Shown: in pieces, positions 23,713-29,378 of the stretch
Position numbering within the stretch: position 1 is the first letter of the stretch
Layout: the number at the start of each line of letters is the position of its first letter
Source of the DNA: a virus
Strand: one strand, 5' to 3'
Virus record (IMG/VR): IMGVR_UViG_3300024255_000097
Coordinates: 1-31,190 of that record
Length of the DNA: 31,190 bases
Made by a program: the position numbers and the translations under genes
Notes under the pieces: model-generated
Databases searched by the model: none
Told to the model about the DNA's origin: nothing
Seen by the model: only the letters and a program-made list of their open reading frames with translations

Positions 23713-25040
23713 AAAACTTTTACTTTATACCTCTCTTCAAATTGCTGGGCATGTTCCCATGTATTTACCATTGGCTGTCCTTTTATATTTAAACTTGTAT
23801 TCAATAACATTGGTACTTTAGTAAGTTCGTACCATTCTTCTAGTATAGGTCGTAGTATTGACTTAGAGTCTTTTCTAACCACTTGTACTCTTGCTGTTCC
23901 GTCAACGTGAGTGACTGAGTTGTAATCATGTTTAGCTTTCGCAACATATTGCATATACTCATTGCAATGCCCTTCAAAGTATTCATCTACAAACTCCTCC
24001 AATATCGCGGGAGCGAAGGGTCTAAACTTTTGCCGTTTCTTAACATCATTGACTGTGTCTTTGATGTCATAACGACAGTCACCAAGAAGACTACGATTAC
24101 CCAGCGCACGAGGTCCAAATTCTGCTTTTCCATTTGCTACTCCACATAGTCTATTGTTACTTAGTTCTCTTACTACATCTAAAGGATTTATATTTCTTTG
24201 TATATTATATCCTAAAAACATATCTTTAAATTCTACTCGCCTTTTTGTATGTGCTAGTATGCAACCTAGTGCACTACCTGCATCCCCTGGATTTGGAAAT
24301 ATCCACATATTTTTAAACTTCTTACGAATCTTAGAGTTTGCTACACAGTTCAGTGCAACTCCTCCACCATACGCAACGTTATCTCCATACCTTGCGGCTC
24401 TATCGAATATCTGTTCGATTTCATACTCTAAATGTAGCTGTGCTGAGGCAGCGATGTCCTCAGGTGCTCTAAACATCCACTTTTTCCAAGGGATGCCTTT
24501 GTGTAAATTTGTATGTATAATATCACTCATATTTATACAAGGACTACCATACGCAGCCATACCCATAGTTATGTACTCATCTTCATTAGGTTTAAGTCCT
24601 ATACGTTTAGTTATAGCACTATAAAATAATCCTAATGACCAAGGGTATTCTCGACTCCATACTTTTTCTCCATCAACCCATATACTTGCTGTATCATACT
24701 CTCCAATCGCATCAATTACTACTGTAGCATCTGGTACGAAAGGCGCTGTATAATACGCTGCAGCCATATGGCTTTCATGGTGTTTCATGTGAGTGTGTAT
24801 ATATTGACCAGCAGAACTAGGTAACATTCCGTATTTCTTTCTACGTTCATTCTTTAATTTAGTATCTTCGTAGAATATGGTTGTAGTATTTGCTGTTAAC
24901 TTTCTTAAGTTTAAAGGTAGACGTTTATCATTTTTGACACGAGTGTACCTCTCCGCTTGTGCGGCAAAGAGTATTTGGTTTCCTTCTACGACTGCAATAG
25001 ATGCATCGTGAAACCCTTCACTAATCCCTGTAAATTTCAT
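23709..25040 (-). CDS. Carbamoyltransferase (NodU/CmcH/TobZ family)
   Basis: A 443-residue enzyme. The N-terminal Kae1-like domain has TGISEGFHDASIAV, metal-binding HHESHMAAAYY and DEYITMGMAAYG. The C-terminal domain has AEFGPRALGNRSLLGDCR and KFRPFAPAIL. These enzymes make carbamoyl-adenylate from carbamoyl phosphate and ATP and pass the carbamoyl group to a hydroxyl, often on a sugar or antibiotic. The frame is open further upstream, but family alignment and a 20-base overlap with the GIY-YIG gene support the ATG at 25040. The substrate is unknown. Confidence 0.92.
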   Translation of the reverse strand: MKFTGISEGFHDASIAVVEGNQILFAAQAERYTRVKNDKRLPLNLRKLTANTTTIFYEDTKLKNERRKKYGMLPSSAGQYIHTHMKHHESHMAAAYYTAPFVPDATVVIDAIGEYDTASIWVDGEKVWSREYPWSLGLFYSAITKRIGLKPNEDEYITMGMAAYGSPCINMSDIIHTNLHKGIPWKKWMFRAPEDIAASAQLHLEYEIEQIFDRAARYGDNVAYGGGVALNCVANSKIRKKFKNMWIFPNPGDAGSALGCILAHTKRRVEFKDMFLGYNIQRNINPLDVVRELSNNRLCGVANGKAEFGPRALGNRSLLGDCRYDIKDTVNDVKKRQKFRPFAPAILEEFVDEYFEGHCNEYMQYVAKAKHDYNSVTHVDGTARVQVVRKDSKSILRPILEEWYELTKVPMLLNTSLNIKGQPMVNTWEHAQQFEERYKVKVL

Positions 25041-25401
25041 CTTTCTTGGGGAAGCTGTGTAAGATTTTCGAGTCCATTGTAAAGCATTCCGTATGCCCTC
25101 CAAAATGGTGGGCGGTTTTGTGTCTGTCATTCTTGTACATTTTGTGTAGTTTCTGTTCCCATCTCCAACAGTTGTATATCGTTCCTGTCCAAATCCTCTG
25201 TATTCTGATGTCGTAGTTTGTAAATCCACGCCCTCGTTTTACTACGTCTTTGAATGTTCGCCCTTTTGCGATTCCGACTTTTATTGTTTCTCGTTCCCAT
25301 GTTGCCTTATTTACTAGCACTATCCCATAGAGGACGCCTTCTTTTTCTTTTTCCCACGGATGGTTTTCAAAAAAAGTTTTATTATATACTCCACCACCCA
25401 T
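25021..25401 (-). CDS. GIY-YIG nuclease-like protein
   Basis: A 126-residue protein. VLYGIVLVN (Tyr25-Gly26-Ile27) and IKVGIAKGR (residues 40-48) fit the two halves of a GIY-YIG core. WEQKLHKMYK with Glu82 and GGHTECF with Glu105 provide candidate metal-binding acids, and GGxTECF is common at the end of T5orf172/MUG113-type domains. It could be a free-standing homing endonuclease or a structural-repair nuclease. It lies between the ligase catalytic subunit (three bases downstream of its stop) and the carbamoyltransferase. No intron is apparent in either neighbour. Confidence 0.72.
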   Translation of the reverse strand: MGGGVYNKTFFENHPWEKEKEGVLYGIVLVNKATWERETIKVGIAKGRTFKDVVKRGRGFTNYDIRIQRIWTGTIYNCWRWEQKLHKMYKNDRHKTAHHFGGHTECFTMDSKILHSFPKKDEIYRD

Positions 25402-25404
25402 GTA

Positions 25405-26373
25405 TTATACTCGTTTTACAATTCGAGGTATGATTTCTCCACTACGAATAACTTCTACATTACACCCTATCTCTAGGTCTAGTGCTTCGATATATCCGAT
25501 ATTGTGTAAGGTGGCACGGCTAACTGTTGCCTCTCCTATCACACATGGCTCTAAGATTGCGACTGGTGAAACAGCACCTGACTTCCCGACATTCCATTCA
25601 ACATCTAAGAGTCGAGTAACTACTCCTGCCTGTCTTGTCTTCAGAGCGAAAGCTCCTCTTGGATGGTGTGAGGTGTGGCCTAATGTTTCAAAATATATAT
25701 TAGAGTCGACCCTTACAACTTTACCATCGTGAGGAAATTCAGTCCAATCACTTTCTGTGACAGTGTTAAATCCCATATCTTTTACCATAGTCATATCTTC
25801 AATCCAATCAACACAAATTGCTGGTTGAATACCATAAGATATAAATGTAAGATTACGAGATTTAAATTCTTCTAAGTCCTTTAGATTCAAAGCACCACTC
25901 GCATAGTTTCTAGCGTTTGGTATTTCTTTTGGTGCAACGACTTCTCCAGTAATCTGTTTCAGTCCTTTACTCCATATTTGATTTGGTACTAAAGTTTTCA
26001 TTTTTCCAGTAATATCTAATCCTTCTCTGCCATCTCCACGAGTTAATGCCTGTGTTAGTTCGCCATCTATGTATGTAATAGACACAGCTGCGCCATCCAA
26101 CTTGGCAGTCATAATGTGTGGTTGTTTGGAATCCCAATCTGGTTCTTTATCTTCTCCGATAAAGACTTTCTGTAATGAATACATTGGGTAAGGATGTTTG
26201 AATCGTGAATCTAGAGGTGCAAAGCCGCGAAAGCATGTGTCTTGAGGTTTATATCCTACTTGTGTTTCTAATGCGGTATTCTCTACGAGTCTATCGTATA
26301 CTTCGTCAGGTAATATAGGATTACCCTCTGCATACTTCTGATTACATAATTCTAGGTATTCTGTCTTATTCAT
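25405..26373 (-). CDS. ligA: NAD+-dependent DNA ligase, catalytic subunit (adenylation + OB)
   Basis: A 322-residue protein matching the N-terminal half of bacterial LigA. A short NMN-binding Ia region contains NPILPDEVYDRL. PMYSLQKVF follows, then the adenylated lysine in AKLDGAAV (Lys91, KxDG) and GDGREGLDITG. The OB fold follows with GKSGAVSPVAI, ATVSRATLHN and RSGEIIPRI, where the protein stops. The zinc, HhH and BRCT parts are in the separate gene at 22025-22783. It is first after the promoter at 26380-26408. The predicted +1 falls on the A of the ATG and no ribosome binding site is present, so the message looks leaderless. Confidence 0.94.
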   Translation of the reverse strand: MNKTEYLELCNQKYAEGNPILPDEVYDRLVENTALETQVGYKPQDTCFRGFAPLDSRFKHPYPMYSLQKVFIGEDKEPDWDSKQPHIMTAKLDGAAVSITYIDGELTQALTRGDGREGLDITGKMKTLVPNQIWSKGLKQITGEVVAPKEIPNARNYASGALNLKDLEEFKSRNLTFISYGIQPAICVDWIEDMTMVKDMGFNTVTESDWTEFPHDGKVVRVDSNIYFETLGHTSHHPRGAFALKTRQAGVVTRLLDVEWNVGKSGAVSPVAILEPCVIGEATVSRATLHNIGYIEALDLEIGCNVEVIRSGEIIPRIVKRV

Positions 26374-26379
26374 AGATAT

Positions 26380-26408
26380 ATTATACAGAATTTTTAAGGA
26401 TTTGTCAA
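26380..26408 (-). promoter_or_regulatory. Sigma70-type promoter upstream of ligase catalytic subunit
   Basis: TTGACA (26403-26408), 17-base spacer with CCTTAAAAATT, TATAAT (26380-26385) then ATATC. AAATAATAC lies upstream. The base seven positions downstream of the -10 is 26373, the A of the ATG. Confidence 0.9.
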
Positions 26409-26424
26409 GTATTATTTTTTAGAG

Positions 26425-26727
26425 CTATAGGTATATCTTATCGAGAACTTCTTTGAAATGAGTTTCTAGCACTCCTTTGACCTCTGATATTGAAAGAATC
26501 TCAACCAACGCCTCAAATAGTCCACGACTATTATTAAAGTCTAAAGGCATGGCAATGCCGTCCTTGGTAGGTTTCCATTCTTCATCAAAGTCTTGATAAT
26601 ACTTTCTAATATGTAGATACTCTGTTCCACGAAAAGTATTTATCATAACGAATACTTTTTCAGATTTTGCTTCGTTATAACTTATTTCTTTTTCATAGAC
26701 AGCTGGTGCTTCATGTAGTTCTATCAT
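26425..26727 (-). CDS. PC4-like ssDNA-binding / transcriptional coactivator family protein
   Basis: A 100-residue protein. Residues 25-75 match the PC4/p15 core pattern: FVMINTFRGTEYLHIRKYY followed by DEEWKPTKDGIAM and an ending helix LFEALVEIL. In PC4 the equivalent FKG-x-IREYY and KPGKKGISL form the ssDNA-binding beta sheet. Homodimeric PC4-fold proteins bind single-stranded DNA and can assist transcription or replication. The gene overlaps the preceding small protein gene by 17 bases and is separated from the ligase promoter by 16 bases. It has no promoter of its own that I can see downstream of the terminator at 27060-27091. Confidence 0.72.
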   Translation of the reverse strand: MIELHEAPAVYEKEISYNEAKSEKVFVMINTFRGTEYLHIRKYYQDFDEEWKPTKDGIAMPLDFNNSRGLFEALVEILSISEVKGVLETHFKEVLDKIYL

Positions 26728-26983
26728 TTTTCAATATCCTTGATAGAGGTACAATAGAAGTTACATTGTCAGGGACTAACAATCTATAAGAGTCAGTATC
26801 CCAACAAAATAATAATACTTGTTTATTATTTGGTTTTGCTCTATTTCTTTTAGATTGTATATACTTATTGTCAAAGTCACTCGTGCATACGTTATATTTT
26901 AGCCTACGACTGTTTTGACTTCTGTATGTGACGATTGCATCCCCAGCATCGTCTAATTTTCTAACAAAATCTTCTTTCTTCAT
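26711..26983 (-). CDS. Small beta-rich phage protein of unknown function
   Basis: A 90-residue protein (AGDAIVTYRSQNSRRLKYNV, QVLLFCWDTDSYRLLVPD, VTSIVPLSRILKN). The strand pattern and the WDTDSYRLL-x-VTSI ending resemble the DUF2693-like protein at 11914-12162. The ATG has AGGA five bases upstream. It is the first gene after the UUCG terminator, and transcription seems to depend on readthrough or an unrecognised promoter. Function unknown. Confidence 0.68.
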   Translation of the reverse strand: MKKEDFVRKLDDAGDAIVTYRSQNSRRLKYNVCTSDFDNKYIQSKRNRAKPNNKQVLLFCWDTDSYRLLVPDNVTSIVPLSRILKNDRTT

Positions 26984-27103
26984 GTGATTCCTGTTGGTAG
27001 GTTAATATCTATTACCGTCCAATCATGGTGTCACTCTGTAAGGTGATTCCTTTAGATGTAAAAAAGTGCGGACAGTCCGAAGACTGCCCACATTCCAGGG
27101 GTA
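26984..27103. other. Intergenic stretch holding a terminator and a repeated 9-mer
   Basis: 120 bases without a gene. It contains the terminator at 27060-27091 and two copies of GTGATTCCT at 26984-26992 and 27043-27051. On the minus strand these read AGGAATCAC, and the first is the ribosome binding region of the following gene. No hexamers resembling the promoter family are present. A four-codon ATG frame is seen but not supported. Confidence 0.6.
27060..27091 (-). terminator. Rho-independent terminator with UUCG loop, after single-repeat regulator
   Basis: Minus strand: GTGGGCAGTC, loop TTCG, GACTGTCCGCAC, then TTTTTT (complement of 27060-27065). The inner stem is CAGTC/GACTG with further G-C pairs and a small bulge. 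It starts 13 bases after the stop of the gene at 27104-27571. Confidence 0.87.
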
Positions 27104-27571
27104 TTAATCGTTAAGTTTGTTGATTAAGTTAGTGAAGTATACTGCTGCTTTACCTGTAAGTTTACTTACAATAGCACTATCTGCTTCTTCGCCCATATCA
27201 CTAATAGCTTTAATCAAACCATCTTGTGCAGCTGCGACATTTACTCTGCCACCGCCTCCACCTGATGAGGATTTGACTGCTGGTGTTTTCTTAACATAAA
27301 CACCTGCTTTTGTTAGAATCATTCTGACACCATTTGGGCTCTCGCCTAATTCTTCAGCAATCATCTGTACAACTTCCATGCTATTCTCTGGAGTTGGTTC
27401 TTCAGCAGTATACATTTCAACTGCTTGTTCTTTACTTTCGTCTGTCCACGCCATGTTTCTTTTCCTTTTTAATGTGTAGTTTTGTTTGTATTCGGCAAGA
27501 GTTGAGGTATTACGATAACCTGGAGCCCAACCTGTGGTCTCTAGCATTTGTTGGTAAAATCTGTCACTCAT
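27104..27571 (-). CDS. SANT/Myb-like HTH protein, putative regulator
   Basis: A 155-residue protein. Residues 40-90 form one SANT-like unit (MAWTDESKEQAVEMY, then IAEELGESPNGVRMILTKAGVY) that closely resembles the units in the protein at 21307-22023. A GGGGG linker leads to a C-terminal helical segment (AVVYFTNLI-like end). The first 39 residues are a separate basic segment. The ATG at 27571 has AAGGA nine bases upstream. An internal ATG at 27454 also has AAGGAAAAG upstream and would give the regulator without the N-terminal segment, so two products are possible. It forms a single-gene unit between its own promoter and a terminator. Confidence 0.75.
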   Translation of the reverse strand: MSDRFYQQMLETTGWAPGYRNTSTLAEYKQNYTLKRKRNMAWTDESKEQAVEMYTAEEPTPENSMEVVQMIAEELGESPNGVRMILTKAGVYVKKTPAVKSSSGGGGGRVNVAAAQDGLIKAISDMGEEADSAIVSKLTGKAAVYFTNLINKLND

Positions 27572-27595
27572 TGCTTATTTCCTTAATATAAATAT

Positions 27596-27624
27596 ATTAT
27601 ACAAGAATTTTAAGCATGAGTCAA
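27596..27624 (-). promoter_or_regulatory. Sigma70-type promoter upstream of SANT-like regulator
   Basis: TTGACT (27619-27624), 17-base spacer with GCTTAAAATTCTTG, TATAAT (27596-27601) then ATATTTATATT. Upstream AAAATAGTTC matches the family. Predicted +1 is near 27589, giving an 18-base leader with AAGGA. Confidence 0.9.
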
Positions 27625-27634
27625 GAACTATTTT

Positions 27635-27991
27635 TTAGTAGCTAAAACCGTAGGTAAGTATATCATCTTTGAATACTTCAGTAATTACTTGTTTACTTTT
27701 TAAAGTGTACCAACTTCTCCAGTCCGTTATTGTTTTTTGACCTTGCATAACTGATGTATCTTTTACATCTAGCTTTAAATTTTTTAATTCATTTTCCCAG
27801 TCATCAAATGCAATTAGTTCTATACATTGTTTATAAGCCTCTACTTGACTAACTAAATTATTTTCTTGAATCCACTTATCAAACCCAATCCAATTTAGTC
27901 CGTGCATATAATGAAAGACAGCACGTTCATAAGGGTTTCTTATGACACCTATCTTTGTACTCCCTATTTCTAGTATTAGTACTTGATTCAT
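27635..27991 (-). CDS. Short sulfotransferase-like protein lacking the P-loop
   Basis: A 118-residue protein. IGVIRNPYERAVFHYMHG (residues 14-31) is the 3'-phosphate-binding RNPYxR region of PAPS-dependent sulfotransferases. The later WRSWYTLKSKQVITEVFKDD and TYGFSY match the C-terminal end of that fold. The usual N-terminal phosphosulfate-binding P-loop is absent, so this is either a half-protein that needs a partner or a repurposed fold. No broken frame is visible around it. The start overlaps the preceding stop (ATGA), so the short length seems native. The full-length sulfotransferase-like gene is at 18784-19518. Confidence 0.66.
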   Translation of the reverse strand: MNQVLILEIGSTKIGVIRNPYERAVFHYMHGLNWIGFDKWIQENNLVSQVEAYKQCIELIAFDDWENELKNLKLDVKDTSVMQGQKTITDWRSWYTLKSKQVITEVFKDDILTYGFSY

Positions 27992-28200
27992 CTTTTAAGC
28001 AACTTGCGTAAAGCTTGTAGCTTTTCATCAGCACTTGCAAGTTGTTCTACCCACTTATCAAACTCAGGTAATAAATCAGAGTGTTCTCCAATACCTACTG
28101 AGTTTTGAAAGTATGTTTGTAGCACTGCTTGTGCTTCTTTAATCTGTGCTATATACTTTGCTTCGAGTGCATCGTAGTAGGGGTTTCCTATATACGCCAT
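27988..28200 (-). CDS. Small helical phage protein
   Basis: A 70-residue protein (MAYIGNPYYDALEAKYIAQI, then EFDKWVEQLASADEKLQALRK), predicted to be two helices that could pair as a coiled coil. The ATG follows AGGAG and overlaps the preceding stop (TAATG). It is coupled to the sulfotransferase-like gene by ATGA. Function unknown. Confidence 0.68.
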   Translation of the reverse strand: MAYIGNPYYDALEAKYIAQIKEAQAVLQTYFQNSVGIGEHSDLLPEFDKWVEQLASADEKLQALRKLLKR

Positions 28201-28445
28201 TATTCTTCTCCTAATAATCCTTTCAGAAATCCATTCTGATATCTAATCCTGTGATTCTCACTTAGCATAGCTGGTAGTGAAAATGGTACTAGCAAGATAG
28301 CGAAGATAAATACTACGCTGTAGGAAACAAACCATTGTTTTCTTACTATATGCCCATGAGGTACTCTCCTCATTACGGGATAATAAATTGTGTAAAGTTG
28401 TAATAACCATGCAGAAAGCCACATGGCTATAATATATTCTGACAT
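28200..28445 (-). CDS. Small inner-membrane protein, two predicted transmembrane helices
   Basis: An 81-residue protein with hydrophobic segments at about residues 4-22 (YIIAMWLSAWLLQLYTIYY) and 42-60 (YSVVFIFAILLVPFSLPAM), joined by a basic loop (RRVPHGHIVRKQ). The basic loop predicts a cytoplasmic position with both ends outside. AAGGA precedes the ATG. No family is recognised. Roles such as lysis timing or superinfection exclusion are possible but not supported by sequence. Confidence 0.72.
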   Translation of the reverse strand: MSEYIIAMWLSAWLLQLYTIYYPVMRRVPHGHIVRKQWFVSYSVVFIFAILLVPFSLPAMLSENHRIRYQNGFLKGLLGEE

Positions 28446-28456
28446 AAATGTCCTTA

Positions 28457-28588
28457 TTACATATACTCTCGTAAATGTCTTAGACTGCCCATCTCATAAG
28501 ATGCTAGACAATATTGTTTGCCTGCAAAACTTAGATATGGAAAGTACGTATCTTTTAAATCTTCTTGTGTACACTCTATTGTATCTAC
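28457..28588 (-). CDS. 43-codon coding-like frame in phase with the upstream HTH gene, no standard start codon
   Basis: Directly after the TGA stop of the HTH gene (28589-28591) the same frame stays open for 43 codons: DTIECTQEDLKDTYFPYLSF, then AGKQYCLASYEMGSLRHLRE, ending YM with two TAA stops. The composition is protein-like, and it ends one ribosome site (AAGGA) before the next gene, filling the gap as this compact genome would predict. No ATG, GTG or TTG occurs in frame until a Met at codon 33. It could be a readthrough extension of the HTH protein, a remnant after a nonsense mutation, or a gene using a rare start. See the finding. Confidence 0.5.
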   Translation of the reverse strand, partial: VDTIECTQEDLKDTYFPYLSFAGKQYCLASYEMGSLRHLREYM

Positions 28589-29116
28589 TCAATACACTCT
28601 GTACCCTCTTTCATCTGCCAATTCAGGCTTCAGTTCTCTCTTAACTATAGCAGGATAGTTTTGTCTAATTGCCCAAACTTTTTCTTCGGGTTTAAACTCC
28701 TCTGCTACACACTGTTCTGGTAACATAGCATTTCTTCTTCCTTCATAGTCTGTCATTGAGAGCTTTTGAGGTACTCCAATTCTATCAATGATACCTTTTA
28801 CGAAAGCAGGAGAACGATACAACCCTTTGGCTATATCTGATATTGTAGCTCCTTCCAAGTACATCGCTACTGCGGATGAAATCTCTTGTGGTGTTGCTGC
28901 TTTACCTTTGTTCTGTGCTTTTCGTTTTGCACGAAACTCCATAGTCTCGTTAAATTCTGTTATAATATTACTTAATCTTGTTGTGTTGTAAGCAATATTT
29001 AATATACCACAAGCTTCCTTCTTGGTAATGGGTTTACTACCATCCGTTGGATTTAATAACTCAATTACCTTGGTTATATTTGCCTGTGTAAGATTTTCGT
29101 GTTTTTTCGTTCTCAT
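28589..29116 (-). CDS. HTH-domain DNA-binding protein
   Basis: A 175-residue basic protein. Residues 76-118 (TPQEISSAVAMYLEGATISD, then IAKGLYRSPAFVKGIIDRIG) form a resolvase-like helix-turn-helix. The N-terminus (NITKVIELLNPTDGSKPITK, KEACGILNIAYNTTRLSNI) holds a second HTH-like unit. A role as DNA-binding regulator is likely, target unknown. The ATG has AGGGG six bases upstream. It overlaps the DUF3310-like gene by 56 bases. The stop is TGA, after which the same frame remains open for 43 codons. Confidence 0.76.
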   Translation of the reverse strand: MRTKKHENLTQANITKVIELLNPTDGSKPITKKEACGILNIAYNTTRLSNIITEFNETMEFRAKRKAQNKGKAATPQEISSAVAMYLEGATISDIAKGLYRSPAFVKGIIDRIGVPQKLSMTDYEGRRNAMLPEQCVAEEFKPEEKVWAIRQNYPAIVKRELKPELADERGYRVY

Positions 29117-29378
29117 ATGTTGCCCCTAGTAAAATTATTCCGTAATGTAAAATCTTTAATAAGTCTGCTGTGTTCTTTCCTTCTTTCTTTCCATATCTCT
29201 GTGCATACTTTATTATGTTTCCTAGACAGAAACTTTCTCCATGCCCTGCGTCAAATATGAACTCAGTAGACTGTATTTTATTCATACTATAATGTCCACC
29301 GTACGTGGATTCAATATAGGTTTGAAGCGTTTTGAGTGCTTCGTCCTCGTTAAACTTATTGCTGTTGTATTCTGTCAT
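29061..29378 (-). CDS. DUF3310-like phage protein
   Basis: A protein of about 105 residues. STEFIFDAGHGESFCLGNII, then KYAQRYGKKEGKNTADLLKI, is the conserved core of the DUF3310 group, often annotated loosely as nucleotide-kinase-like in phages, though no kinase P-loop is visible here. The second ATG (29378) is preferred, because GGGGAG stands four bases before it while the first ATG is too close. It overlaps the oxygenase gene upstream by about 23 bases. The actual biochemical role is unknown. Confidence 0.78.
   Translation of the reverse strand: MTEYNSNKFNEDEALKTLQTYIESTYGGHYSMNKIQSTEFIFDAGHGESFCLGNIIKYAQRYGKKEGKNTADLLKILHYGIILLGATYENEKTRKSYTGKYNQGN

Noticed and set aside
25384-25395. TATAAT-like sequence just before the GIY-YIG gene.
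   Set aside because: It falls in the last codons of the ligase gene, and no TTGACA-like hexamer occurs at a usable distance.
28589-28591. Use of TGA as a sense codon throughout the genome (alternative genetic code).
   Set aside because: TGA ends several clear genes with tight ATGA couplings (for example 7854, 8747, 6802) and Trp is encoded by TGG throughout, so a global recoding is not supported.
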